The position numbers were made by a program, and so were the translations under genes. From the NCBI GenBank assembly GCA_014904845.1, contig MU119318.1, forward strand, positions 101,788-165,787: a DNA stretch of 64,000 nt, in the 5' to 3' direction. A model generated the notes under the pieces. It saw only the letters and a list, made by a program, of their open reading frames with translations. It ran no database searches and was not told the DNA's origin. Of this stretch, positions 45,803 to 59,808 are shown piece after piece; the stretch's first letter is position 1, and the number at the start of each line of letters is the position of its first letter. This stretch comes from Acephala macrosclerotiorum. Taxonomy: Eukaryota; Ascomycota; Leotiomycetes; Helotiales; Mollisiaceae.

Positions 45803-45954
45803 TGTTGGAGTGGTCACGTGGACCAGCACTAGTTTAACTTAGCATTCTACCTTAGATAGTTTTTCTCTCTTAAGACCTTCTTTTTTCAAACGCACCAATA
45901 CACACAAACTTTCCAAACAAAACTTACTACACTAAAACCGTAGTACATCTCACA
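45803..45954 (+). repeat. Possible gypsy 5' LTR or leader
   Basis: A TGTTGG start with an E-box-like TCACGTG core and an end at CTCACA bracket about 150 bp exactly at the edge of the AT-rich block. The TG...CA ends and position suggest an LTR, but no second copy is visible in the window. Confidence 0.25.
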
Positions 45955-48900
45955 ATAAAAACTATTATATAATAATACGTTTACGTTTCGATCGAATTTC
46001 TTAAAAACTATCGAATTCGATTATATACAATTACTTGTACAACTCCGTATCAATTTTTAAACTCCTGCGAACGATCTATTTACTACGTTATTTCGAATTA
46101 CAATAATTGTAAACGTAATTCTATTACTTTACGATCATTTTTTATTACTAATAAATACAAACAAATAATTTCAACAAATTAATCAAACGCAAAAACTTTA
46201 ACAAAAACCAATTAAAAAAATCGAATAAACGATTTCTATTAAATTTATATCAAACAATATTTTCTTCTTTTCGATTTCAAACTTTTCTAATTTCGAATTT
46301 TTATACATTTCTATTTTATCGATTTAATTCAAATATTCTATTAATACTACAAAAATAAAAAAACGAATTATTCGAAATAAATTTTATTCGAAAATTCTTT
46401 ATATCGAATTCAATAAAATCGAATATATTATCTAATTCGAAAACTATATTCATACAAGCGATACAAAATTTCTTATTAAAGCAAATTTTATAATTTTTAA
46501 CTTTCGATTTTATTAACAATTTATTCGAACGTTCGAAATACTTTAAAAACTCATTTCAATTATTATTTCTCTTTAATTATTTTCAAATTTTCGATTTTTC
46601 TAAACGCGAATTTTCATAAAATTTTTAATAATTTCAAAATACTATCGAATTATTAAATTCTTTAAAAACTACTTTTCGTAAACGAATAATTTATTTATTA
46701 AACTTTTCAAACAACGAAAAAATTCAAATTTCAATACTTAAAATAATTATTTTTAATTTACTCGAAATACAATCGTATACAATAAAATAATAAACAAAAA
46801 ATACAATTCTTATTAAAATTATATAAAAAAAAATATACGAAAATAATTTGCATTAAAATATAAAAAATGTTTTATTAAAAAACAATAAAAATATAATTAA
46901 TATTATTTTACGAATTATCGAATTTAAAATTCGAATTTCGTACGAAATAAAAACAATTATTAATACTTTTTTTTTCAATATATTTTATTTATAAAATTGA
47001 AATTTTTACGTAATTTTTAAATTGTTTTTAAAAAAACTTAAATCAATAATATATACTACTAATAAAATAACGAAAAAATAATTATTAATTTTTCGAACGT
47101 TTTAAACGTAATTTATTATTTTAAAATAAATAAAAAAATTTTTATTTATATTATTTACAAATAAAAATAAATAAATAATAAAAAATCAAAAAATAATTTA
47201 AAATTTATATTTTTTAAATCATTAAATTAAAATTTTAAAATATCGAATATAATAATATTAAAACTATTTCTTTTTATATTAATCGTTTCAATTATATATT
47301 TTAAATTTACAACGAAAAAATTGTTTTATTAATTTTATTTATTATTATAAAAAATAAAACTCGCATTTAATTTAATAATATTTTTTTCGAAACTCGTATA
47401 ATTATAAATCAAAACTTTAATTTTTAAATTACTAAATTAATAATACGTTTTTACAATAATTTATTTACGACTCTATAAAAAATAAATATTATAAAATATA
47501 CTTTCAACGACGAATTCAAATTTACAATTCGAAAATATTTAATTACAAAACAAATTTTATATATAAAAATCGAAAAAAAAAAACGAAAATTTTATTATTC
47601 AACGATTCTATAAAAATTTAAATTTTATTTTTAAATTAATTATTATTTTAAACAAATACAATATATTAAACCAATTTATAATTAAAATTTATTCTACGAA
47701 ATTTATCGTCTAAAATCAATACAATATATATTTTCAAATATTTATTTACTACAAAAAAAATCGTAAACGCAAAATTTAAATCAATCGTAATAAAAAAACT
47801 CATTATTAATAATTTTAATAAAATTCGATTTTTAAATTTTCAATTCTCGAAATTTCAAAAATTTTCATTCTTTTTAAATTTTTATACTATATTTCGCGAA
47901 AAACTATTAAATATTTTTTAAACGTTCAATTTTCGATTCAAATTTCTATTGTAATAATTTTAATTACACTTTTCAAATTTTATTATTTTTATATTATTTA
48001 TCGCAATTCAAATTATATCAATTTTCAATACTTATATAATTCTAAAAATAATAATAAAAATAAAAAAACTATTTAATTTTCTTTATTTACTCTATCGATT
48101 TCTATTAATACTTTAAAATCAATTATTTCAATTTATTATACAAATAATAAATTCTCGAAAAACAATATATATTTACACGATTTAATTTCAATTAATAAAT
48201 CGCTTTATTAAATATATTAATAAATTTATTTAATTCAATAAAATTTCTACAATTCGCATTAAACGAAAAACGTAATTTCTACGATTTTTATATCGAATTT
48301 TAATTCGAAAAACAAATTAAACAATTACTTGAAAATAATAATTTACTATTAAAATATTTTAATAAAATTTTTATTATTATTACTTTAAACATTTTTTATA
48401 CTATTTACTTTATTATTATAATAATGTAATAAAACGATCTAAAATTAATATTATTAATTAATACTACTAAAAATCTAAAAACAATTAAAAATTATAAAAC
48501 AATAAAAAAAATTCAATTTTTTATCTTTTTATTTTCGATTTTTGTATTTATTACTAATTTACTCAATATATCAAATAAAAATTTATTTAATTATTCTTAT
48601 AACGCGAATAATACTAATAAATCTCTTTTAATATAATATTTACTTTTATTAACAATTGAAAATACTAACGAAAAATTAATTATTACTCAAATTACTAATA
48701 ATAATTACTTTTTATTGCAATTACAATTTATATTCATTAATTACTCTTTTAATCGATTCAAAAAATTCTTTTTTTTCATAATTAAAAATAAACAAAACAT
48801 ATACTACGTAAATAGCGAAATACACATTTATTATACGAACGCGAAAATTGTATTATATAACGAGAAAATTTTTTTTTTGAAAAATATTCGAATACTAATA

Positions 48901-50658
48901 TTAATATTTCACTTATAATCAAAAATATATTCTATATTTTCTATTTCAATATTGTATTATATAAAAGTCTTAAAATCGTCAATTTTTTTAATATAAATTT
49001 CAAATTACAAATAAATAATTTCGTTTATTTATTTATTCGATTTTTAATAATAAACAACGAATTTTTTTAATTTATAATCAAATTTTACATCGTAAAATTT
49101 CTCAATTATAATATTTTTTTATTAAATACTATATTTAAAAACAATTATTTAAACATTATATAAACGAAACGTATTATTAATTTCAATCGATTAAAATACT
49201 AAAAAAAGAAAATCCGAATTTCTATTTTAATAAAAAGAAAAAAAATGTTTCGCGCTCAAATTTACATTACTAAAACAATAATTATTAATTTAAATTAAAA
49301 AATCAATATAAAAATATAATATAAATAATTTTCAATTTATATCTCGAATTATTTTATTAATATTTTTTCACAAATTAATATCGTATATAATACTTTTAAA
49401 AATCTAATAATTAGAATTTCTAATAAACAAATAAAACTATTTTTTTATATTAATTTCAAACGATTACTTATTAAATTTCAAATAAAACAAATTTTAAATA
49501 TATTAAATCGTTTTAATAAAATCTCTAATAACGTCAACAATACTAATATTTATTTCAAATTTATTAAAATATTTTAAAATTTATTTTTAATAATCAAAAA
49601 TACGAAAAAAAGAAAATCAAATAAATATTTTTATTTTATCGTTTTATTTAAAGATTTTTTATCGAACTTTTTTTAAATAAATATATTTACAATTTAAAAC
49701 GATAAATATTATATTTATATTATTTAAATTCTTAAAAAAAATGTACGTTTTTTTAAACTCAATTTAAATAATTTCAATAATAAAATAAAAATACTTATTT
49801 TCTTCAAAAAAAATATTAATCTCAATAATTTAAAACAAATTTTTTTCGAAATATTAAAAAAAAATTATATCGAAATAAATAAAATTTTCAATTTTCTTAA
49901 TAAAATTAACGTTATTAAAAAAATTCCTTTAAAAAAACTTTCATTAATTATTTCTTTTGTTTTTTTAATCTAATAAAACAATAAATTCAAATTAATTGTT
50001 AATTTTAAACGCGTAAATATTAAAATGTTTTTAAATATTTATTTTTTATTAAAATAAAATAATATTTTTAAAACGATAAAAAATTCAATTATTTTATTTT
50101 ATTTTAATATAATTAAAAGTTTTTTTCAACAAAAAATTCGTTTTAAAAACTATTAAAAAATCGTTTTCGTGATTTTTTATTATAAATATAAATAATTTAT
50201 AATCAATATTATAAATCTAATTACTTTTTTAATTTTTTTTCAATATTAAATAAAATAAATTTTCAATAAATATTTTTAGAAATTCGTATTTATTTATATT
50301 AATAATATTATTATTTTTTTTAAAAATATTAAATTTTATATTAATTATTTGTTTATTTGTTTTAATTTACTTTACAAATCGAATATAATACTTTTTTTTA
50401 CTAAATATTATTTCGCGTAATTTGAATTAAAAATATTAAACTATTGAATTAATCGTTTTAAATTAAATACAATAAAAAAAAATCGAAATAATTAAAATTT
50501 TATAATTTTTTATTATTTTAAAACAATTCGAATACGAATTCGATTTTTTCGATTATTATTAAAAATTCGTTTTATATTTTATTATAATTTTTAAATCGTT
50601 TTAAATTTTAAAAATACGCGATTTTAAAGTTTTTTTTATTTAAAAATCAAATCGAGAT
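45955..50658 (+). mobile_element. RIP-mutated Ty3/gypsy chromovirus, left part (gag to reverse transcriptase)
   Basis: Extremely AT-rich sequence without real genes. Despite many stops, the plus strand between about 49,880 and 50,640 follows a gypsy reverse transcriptase: a FNIIKSFFQQKIR block near 50,105, and the catalytic box near 50,290 reading YINN in place of YIDD (two Asp codons turned to Asn by G-to-A changes), followed by a KILNY-INRFKLNTIKK block typical of the RT thumb. Sequence further left (46-49.8 kb) should hold gag and protease but is too degraded to assign. Outside CpG, G is nearly absent from the plus strand while C is kept. The element is interrupted at 50658 by copia copy A. 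Confidence 0.7.
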
Positions 50659-50887
50659 TATCGATTTAATTATATAATCGCTTAAACGATCGATTAAATA
50701 ATCTTAATTATAATCTCTATTGTTCTTGGTAACAATTACTTTAGCGTTTACTCTTTAATCTTACGTCCACTTTATTTAATTATATAAATAGAGAGATGCT
50801 TTTTCTAAAAAAAAGTAGATAAAATTGAATTATTAATATTAAATTAAAATTTTAATATTTCGTGATTTGTTTTTGAACGTTTTAATA
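50659..50887 (+). repeat. Copia copy A 5' LTR
   Basis: 229 bp, from TATCGATTTAATTATATAA to ...GTTTTAATA. The ends would be TG...CA before transitions. A TATA-like TTATATAAATAGAG lies near 50,783. It matches 56763-56991 with transition differences. Confidence 0.85.
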
Positions 50888-52763
50888 TTAATCAATAATT
50901 GAATTTATTCAATTACAAAACAATAAAATTATTTACGAAAAAATAACAATTGAATAAAATTAATCGAACAAAAAAACTCAAATTGTATACAATTTATTAA
51001 TTTAATTGAACGTAAAAAAAAGTAGTTTTTGTTTGTATTAAAAAAGACTATTAAATCTTTAAAAAATATTACGATTTTATATTCGTTTTATTTTCTTCGA
51101 TTTAAAACTAATTAATTTTTTATTCTACGCTTTATCGCGTATTAACAATGAGTACTTTATTGTAATTTATTAAATAAAATTAAAAAAAAAAAAAAAAAAA
51201 AAAAACAATTTTTACGAGTTTAATACGAAGATTCGTCGAATTAATATGTTTATTAAATACGATACGATTCGATAAAATATTCTTCGAAAATACGATTATA
51301 CTTTTTTAGAATACGATTTTAATCAAAAAAAGATTTTTTTACTACTTTTTTTATTTCTCGATTCGATATAATATATATTAGAATGGATATAAAGTTTTAA
51401 AGTGAAAAATAATCGAGACTATGAATTATAAATAAAATATAGAAAAATATTTTTAAAATAGACAAAGGAAATATTTAAAAAAAAAATAAATAAAAATACG
51501 AAAAAAAAATTACGTAAAGCGTTACGAATAAACGAAGTATAAATATCGAAAAAACGATTTATTAAAATTTTAAAAGTATTAACAAATATTACAAATAAAA
51601 AAAGACAATCAAAATAATCGTATAAAAAAATTATAAAAATAAATTTAATAAAAAATTTTAATTCATAAAAAAATACAATTGATTCAAAAATAAAACAAAC
51701 TTAAAAATTAATATTTTTTACTATTCCTATTAAAAAAATTAAAAAAATAATATTGATATTTTCGAATCTTTTTTTTCAATCATTAAAATTTGCCACAAAA
51801 CTTTCTATAGAGTAAACGATATTATTCGAACGTACGATATTTTAAAAATAATTCTAAAAATACAATAAAATATTGTTATTAAATTTACTACCAAAAAACG
51901 AAAACTCGAAACAAAATCCGTCATTTTTACTATTATTAAAAATTAAAAAATTATCAAAAAATTTTAATTGATTAATATACAATTTCAATCGCGAAAATTA
52001 AACAATATTCAATCTCGATAAAGAATTAACTATTCTTATAAAAATCTATAACAATAAATTCAAATACTACAAAAAAAAAAATTTATTAAATATATTTATA
52101 CAAATATTCGAAGATTTATATTCGAAAATAAACATTAAACTTGAAAATTATTATAACGCGTTCTCGATTATATTTACCAATGAAATTAACGAGTTTTATT
52201 ATCAAAAGTTCACTAGAAAAAATTTACCTTTCGATAAAATAATTAAAATTGTAAAATCGAATTTCGAGACTAAAAAACGTTGAAATAAAATATTCAATTA
52301 ATAGAATACAATTATACTCGCGTTAATTCGAGCGCAAAATCCAAATAAAACGACCTTTAAATACTTCGAAATATTACACTAAAAACTAATCCAAAAACAA
52401 TTTAATTTACGCCCGAATATACGAACAAAAACTACTATACGAAATAAATTCTACTACGCTTATCAAAACGTATCAAAATATTACTAAACGCTTTTTCGAT
52501 TTTTATCGAATTTCCAAGCGATATACGAAAACATTCGTAATACGATTTTACTTCAAGCGAAAATAAAAATAGTTTTTAAAACTTTTATAATCGAAAAAAA
52601 AAAAGTTTATTAAAATATAATCGAATTATATTTTATAAATTATAAATATTACGATAAAAATACTTAATATAATAATCGAATTAATTATAAAAAATTAATA
52701 ATATACTAAAACAAAAAAAAATGTTTTGTTTATAAAAACTCGAATTGTTAAAATACTCGCCAT

Positions 52764-52773
52764 NNNNNNNNNN
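52764..52773. other. Assembly gap (10 N)
   Basis: Ten N between ...CTCGCCAT and a run of A. Copy B has CAT, then ACGCT and 16 A, then GTATAC at the matching place (63786-63810, minus strand), so the true missing stretch is about 9-10 bases of this poly-A context. Confidence 0.9.
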
Positions 52774-55700
52774 AAAAAAAAAAAAATATACGACAATTTT
52801 AAAAAATCGAAATCATTCGATAAAAATAAAATAATTTAATTTATAATTAAATTCGAAAAACTAAATCTCAATATCACTAAAAAATACAAACAATTCGTCG
52901 TTGAACTTACTAAAAAAAAAAATTTATATAAAAACGATATTACGCGATCGATTAATTATTTTATAATATTTTATAATACAATTAATAAATTTAAAATTAT
53001 TGAATTACTTAATTATTAATCAATTTATTATACGATATTGAGTATTATAATATAATCAAAATTGCTTTTAATATTTACTAATATAAAAGCGTATTTAATA
53101 AATTATTACGTATTAAACGTTTTTATAAATATTATAATCGATATTAACGTCGTTCAACGATCGATTACTAATAAAAATCAATATTTGATTTTCTAATAAA
53201 TTTAAAACGTTAAATTAAACGAATTTAGAATTGAAGAAATAATAATTAAATTTAAAATTGATGAAATTTTATTTTTTGAAATTATTGATATTAATATATT
53301 AATTAAACGTATTACGTTTTACGTAATTCCAATAAATGTACTTTTCTTATTATATTTTCAAAATATAAACAAATTACGAATTAAATTCGATAATTTTAAT
53401 AATGTGTTTGTTTGAAATAAATAATATACACTTATTATTAGAGTGTTTAAATATTTTTAAATACTATTTAATTTACTCGAAAATTTGATTTATAGTAATT
53501 GTAAAATTTTTATAATAAAGATCGATTTTACTATTTATTATTTAATTGAGACGAAGTTTAAACGATTATATAAACGCTTTAAATATTTATCGATCGCTAG
53601 ATTCGTACGAGTATTAAAACGTAAAAAATATTTTACGAATTTTAAAGAAATTAAAAAGATAATAAGGTTTTATTAATAATATTAAATAAATAATAAATTT
53701 TTCGATTGTTTTAAATTTATATTATGCGACGATTATAATTTTAATTATTTCGTTTATTTAAACGTATTATAAATCGATAGAAAATTAATATTTCAAATTG
53801 TAAACGAAATTATAATATTTCAAATCGCGAAGTTTTTTGTAAATATATCAATGAAAAAAATATAAAACGTTTTTTAAACGTATTAAATCGACGTTTACTT
53901 TGGATTATTAATATTTATTATTTATAATTTTAAAACGAATTTCAATTTTAAAAAATTTTATGATAACGTTAAAAGTATAAATATCGATTTAAAAATTATA
54001 TTAATAAAAATCTATAATTCGATTGATTTAATAAAAAAATATTACATTTTATTAAAATATGCGTATAATATATTATTTCGAGAATTTTTCGATTTGTGAA
54101 AAAAAAAACGATTTTAAATAGTAATTAAAGTAATTAATAATACGATAAGATTGAACGATATTATTTTTATATTTTTTGTTTTTAATATTTATTTTTGAAT
54201 ATTATAATAAAACGCGTTTGTAGTATTAATTGTTATTAAAACTAAAGCGATAAAAAGTACAATAATCGCGGTCTAAAAATGTTATACTACTCGTCAAATT
54301 AATAATATTTTACAAATAAGAAATAGTTTACAAAATTATTATTTGATTGATTTATTTTTAAATTTAAACGTATTTATTTAAAAAGAAAATAAAAAATAAA
54401 GAAAATTGTATACGTTTTTAATAATAGATAAAAAGATATATTAATTACAATTGTTAAATAAATTAAAGAATTTTTATAGTATTATAATAAAATTATTTTA
54501 TTAAAATTTCAAGTAATTTGAAAAACAATTAAAAAATTATTTATTAAAAGAAAATTTGTTAAAGAATTTAAACTCAGAATCAAATTTTTTTAGAAAAAGT
54601 TTAAAAATAAAAAAAAATATATTTGATTTATTTCGTTTAATTGAAAAAATTTTATATATTTCAAAAAAAAATTTACGTTTATTTCGAATTATAGTAGAAA
54701 TTTTTTTTTACGTTTTCAATTTCGATAAATATATTTATATAATAATTTGTATAAATATAGAAATTTTCGAAGTTTATTTAATCGAGAAAAAAATTAAAAA
54801 TAAACAATTATTTATAGATCTTCGTACAAAAAAAATTATTATTATTTTAAATAATTCGTTTGTAATTTTTCGTAGAAAGGAAATTAATAAACTAATCGCG
54901 AAAAAAGTTTTTAAATTGATTTTTAATAATTTGAAAGAAATTAATAATCAATAAATCTTCGATTTAAAATTAGTAAACGAAATCAAAAGTATAAAAACGG
55001 TAATTTTATACGAAAAATCTCGTTTTGTAATTTAAATATTTAATAATAAAAACAAAAAAATAATATTAATTCAATTTTCGATTATTTAATGCATTAATCA
55101 ACGAATTATCGTCGCTTTAATTTTATTTTTTAAATCCAAAGAAATCAATTTTTATTTGAAAAATATTATTTAAATATACGTACAATCAACAATTTTATTA
55201 GTACGTATTATCTTCATTAAATCTTTGAAAAAAATAACGAATAAACTTTTATCAAACGTCGTTTTTAAAATAATTAAACTTTTCTACGAAATTTCGAAAA
55301 CGAAAATGCATTGATATAAAACGTATAATATTTATTATAAAAATAAACTCTTGATAAAATTTTTAATTTTCAATCTTTGTTTATTTATTACAAAAAATAA
55401 TTATATTTTATTCGAAATAATTAATATACAAATTGATAATACGTTTATTTTAAAAAATTAAATCTTTGTAAAATTAAAGAATTTTAAATTATAAAAAATT
55501 AAATTATTAATTAAATTTATAAAGTTTTTTATATTGAATACTTTTTTATTATTTAACAAATATAAATTAATAATAAATAAAATCGGAAATAAAATTGTAC
55601 TTTTGTAAAAAGAGTAAAATAAGCGTTTAAATTTAATTAATTCGAAATCAAATTTTTATAAATAGACGTATTTCGAGTAACGTATTCGAAGAGTATATAT

Positions 55701-56762
55701 TAATTTTATCTACCAATCGAAAATTGCGTACGATATATCGATAATAATTTAATATTAATATTTCGAAAAAGAGTAAATTGTAGCGTTGAATAAACGATTA
55801 CAATAGTAAATAAACAATTTCGATCGTAAACTTCGATTTTTTTATTTGGATTTATATTCAACGAAATTTTTCGTCTTTATAAACGATTTTTTTACTATAA
55901 ATAAAAACTTTAATTCGTAGATCGAATATATCGTCGTTTTTGGTAATAAAACTTATAGTAATAAATAATTCGATTTACGAAACAATTTATTTTACTAAAA
56001 TTCAATAAAATATAAAAAAATTATTTGTATTGTTTTAACTTTTGAATTATACGTAATAATAATAGAAATTAATATAAAAATTTCGATTTTTATTATTTTT
56101 AATTTTATTATAAAACGATTCAAATTAAATTTAATTCTCGTAATTATTTATATTAATTTTTTCTCTTTCTACGAGTATATAATTAAATTTAATACTATTA
56201 AAAAAAAGCGTTTTATGATTAATATTATAATTATTAAACAATCGTATAAACGCAAAGAATTCTTAGAAATTTAATAAATTATTAAAAATAGTAATTTAAT
56301 TAATATTATAACCAAATTTAACGCTAATAAAATATTTGAATTATTCGTTAATACTAATTATTTTAATGTTAAAATACAAAAATAAGTATAATATTTCGAA
56401 ATTCAAAAATTAATCAACGAAAACGAGAATAGTAAAAAGAGCGATTATTAAAAAAAATAATATTAGAAAAAGAAACGTATAATTATTGTTTTAATATTTT
56501 TAATATTTTTCGATATTTTTAATGTTTTCGAAAGTAAAATTTTCGATTGATTCGAAGGTTATAAACATCGGGTTTAAAATTTTTTTTTTAAATCTAGTCT
56601 AATTAATCAAATATTACAACACGTAATAACGATTAGTTTACGATTAGATTTCTTTTTAGTATTTGATAGTAAAACAATACGTTAATAATCGCGATAATAT
56701 TTTTCTTTGTATTTGGTTTACGAGTTGAAAAAAGCGTTTTTTTTTAAAAAAAAAATTACTAA

Positions 56763-56991
56763 TATCGATTCAATCATATAATTATTTAAACGATCAATTA
56801 AATGATTTTAATTATAATCTCTATTGCCCTTAATAACAATTATTCTAATGTTTACTCTTTAATCTTATGTTCACTCTATTTAATTATATAAATAGAAAAA
56901 TACTTTTTCTAAAAAAAAGCAAATAGAATTGAATTATTAATACTAAATTAAAATCTTAGTATTTTATAATTTGTTTTCGAACGTTTTAACA
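56763..56991 (+). repeat. Copia copy A 3' LTR
   Basis: 229 bp, from TATCGATTCAATCATATAA to ...CGTTTTAACA. It is colinear with the 5' LTR and keeps the CA end. The internal flank ATTACTAA on its left is shared with copy B. Confidence 0.85.
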
Positions 56992-59579
56992 AAGATTATT
57001 ATATTAAAAAATATTTAATTAAATTTGTAAATAAACTCGAAAATTTATTATTAAATAATATTAAATATATATAAAAAATACTATAAAACTATTTATATGA
57101 ATATTTTTAATTGATTTTTTTTAATTTCGAAAAATTTTTTATTTTATATATAAACAATAATAAAAAAATAAAATTTAATATTGTATTATATCAAATAAAT
57201 AAAAACGAAATTAAATAATTAATTTTATTTTTTTCGAAAAATTTAAATTTTATTAAATAAAATTATTAATCTATAAAACTAAAAACAAATATATTAATTT
57301 AAATTTTTTAAAAATTATTACATTTTTTAAACAATAATAATATAATTATTTATATCGATTATAGCGCGATTATTAATACATTTAAAAATAACGATTTTAT
57401 TTTTTTTAAAATATTTAAATAAACTTACAAATTAATAACTATTTTTTTTTAAATATTAAAATCGTATACAAATTATTTATCGATTAAAAAAATTACATAT
57501 TAATATTAATATATTATTACAAATAATTAAAAATATTTTTTTTAAATTTCAAATTATTATATTTTTTTTTTAGCGTTTTTTAATTTTTAAACAAAACTTT
57601 ATTTAAATTTAATACATTTAAACTCGCAATTAATTATATAAAAAACTAATTTGTATACAATATATTAATATTTATTTAATATAAACTCGTTCGAAAATCG
57701 TTATAATACAATCAATTTCAAAGTTTTTAATATTTAAATTTTTAATAAATTTTAATAAATTAAATTTTTTACTTTAAAAATTTTTTATCGATTTAAAATT
57801 TTTTTTATTTTTTTTATTAAATTTTAAAAATATTTTATTAATTTTTCAAATAATTACAATAATTTTATTAATTTTTTTATTTAAAATTAAAAATATTTTA
57901 TTAAAATTTCTCGCAATATATTAAATTTAATTGTTTAATGATTATTATATTTTAATTTCAATTTTATATATTTATTCGAATTTTTTTAAATTTATTATTA
58001 AAAATTTTTTTTCGAATTCGTTTTTTTTTAAAATTTATAAAAAATTAATAAAAATCTATAAACGTACGAAAAATAATTTAAACGATTTTTTTACAATTTT
58101 ATACTATTTTTATTATAATATAAAATTCAAATTACTTTTTTTTTAAAACAAAAATCGTAAAAAATTTTATATTTTTTGAAAATATTTTTTTCAATTTTTC
58201 AAAATAATATACAATAATATAATTCATATTAATATTAATAAAATTTATTACGTTTTACGAAAATACGTTTTTTTTTTTAAAATAAAATAAAAACTTTTAA
58301 AATACATTTTAAATTACTTTATTTGTTTTAAAATTAAATCAAAACGCATTTTATTATAAAAAACTTTACAATTAATCGAATATTTTACAAAAAATTTTTT
58401 AATAATTTATATAAATTTCATAGAAAATTTATTAATTTCGAAAAAAAATAATAATATAATTTTTATTTTTATTTATAAAACTATTAAATACATTTAATAT
58501 TTAATCGAAAAAAAAATTTAAATTACAAAAAATTAAATAATCGCGTATTTTAAGAATATTTAAAACAATTAAAACTTTTTTAATACTTTTATTTCAAATT
58601 GTAATTTCAAATTTACATTTAATTTTTAAATTAAACTTTTTACTTTAATATAAATCAAATTAATTTTTACGATTACGTACTATTTTTTCGCAAACAATTA
58701 AATAAAACGAATAATTTAAATCTTTATATATATTCTTTATTATACTCTAAAAAACAAATATAATTAATTCGATTAAAAAAAACTATTATTGTATATTTAA
58801 TTTTATACAAATATTTCTATAAACGTATTTATCGAATTTACTCTCTATAAATTACTTTATAATAAAATTATTAAAATTATTTTTTTTAATTTTATAATCG
58901 ATTTAAATTATATTGAATATCGAAAAAATCTATATAAAAAAACTATAAATACTATAAAATTTATACAAATAAAAATAAAAATATATTATAATTAATATTA
59001 TATTTTTTCAAATTTCAATAATTATATATATTTTATAATTAATAAAAAATATAAAAAAAAATACTATTTTTAAAATTATATTAAATTCTTTTTTAATAAA
59101 TTTAAATTATTTAAAATTAAATATAAAAAAAGCGATTTATTTAAAAACAATTTCTTTTACGAATTTAAATTTCTTTTATAATTTATCGATATTTATTTTA
59201 TTATTTCAATTAAATATCTCAAACCAATACTCGAAAACTTTTATAAACGCTTTCAATCAAAATCAAAATCGATTATAATCGACAATAAAAAACGTTATAT
59301 TATCAAAAAAATTTTAATTAAAAAAATATATTTTATTAATAAAATAAAACAAAAAAATTTTTTTTATTAAATCAAATAATAAAATTATTATAATATTATT
59401 TAAAAATCAACAAAAAATCTAAAAAAAACAATTTTATTAATAATTAAAAAATTCGAAATCGAATAACGTTTATATTATTATTAAATTTTTTATATATATT
59501 ATTATATAATAAACTATTTCTAAAAAAGTAATTTCTCGTTCGTAATAATATTAAAATACGAACAATTGTACTTTAAAAT
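56992..59579 (+). mobile_element. Ty3/gypsy chromovirus, right part (RNase H, integrase, chromodomain)
   Basis: The gypsy element resumes directly after the copy A target duplication. At about 57,140-57,480 the frame follows gypsy RNase H (FILYINNNKKIKFNIVLYQI, later IIIYIDYSAIINTF). Integrase should occupy about 57.5-59.2 kb and is badly degraded. Near 59,270-59,460 a chromodomain is recognisable (DNKKRYIIKKILIKKIYFIN, then STKNLKKTILLIIKKFE), where acidic residues have become Lys and Trp codons have become stops. A C-terminal chromodomain marks a chromovirus, which targets histone-marked chromatin. The plus strand lacks G outside CpG, as in the left part. Confidence 0.68.
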
Positions 59580-59808
59580 TGTTAGAACGTTCGAAAACAA
59601 ATTATGAAATACTAAGATTTTAATTTGATATTAATAATTCAATTTTGTTTGCTTTTTTTTAAAAAGAATATTTTTCTATTTATATAATTAAACAAAATAG
59701 ACGTAAGATTAAAAAGTGAACATTAAAACAATTATTATCAAAAGCAATAAAAATTATAATTAAAATCATTTAATTAATCGTTTAAACGATTATATAATTA
59801 AATTGATA
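59580..59808 (-). repeat. Copia copy B 3' LTR
   Basis: 229 bp, starting TGTTAGAACGTTCG on the plus strand and ending AATTTAATTATATAATCG on the minus strand side of GATA at 59805-59808. It has the same length as both copy A LTRs and keeps the TG terminus (the CA end of the element on its own strand). Confidence 0.85.

Larger units (their letters stand above)
50659..56991 (+). mobile_element. Complete RIP-mutated Ty1/copia element, copy A
   Basis: The element has two 229-bp LTRs (50659-50887 and 56763-56991) and a 5-bp target duplication, GAGAT on the left and AAGAT on the right, differing by one G-to-A change. Internal order fits copia: a gag zinc-knuckle remnant CFVYKNSNC (about 52,723), the pre-integrase region (53,485-53,676, with a LYKRFKYLSIARFVRVLKRK block), integrase to about 54.4 kb, reverse transcriptase (54,556-55,650, with an YEKSRFVI block) and RNase H (about 55,990-56,390, with KKKRFMINIIIIKQSYKRKE). 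Stops occur throughout. It lies inside the gypsy element: gypsy RT is left of it and gypsy RNase H right of it. A 10-base N gap is at 52,764. It is inactive. Confidence 0.85.

Noticed and set aside
51182..51204. Long A run as a regulatory feature or CRISPR-like array
   Set aside because: It is a homopolymer within the copia A leader; no repeat-spacer structure exists anywhere in the window.
54556..54954. 132-codon frame as a host gene
   Set aside because: It is the least-interrupted piece of the copia A reverse transcriptase, colinear with copy B.
57931..58146. 71-codon Phe/Ile/Asn-rich frame
   Set aside because: Chance frame in RIP-degraded gypsy integrase sequence.
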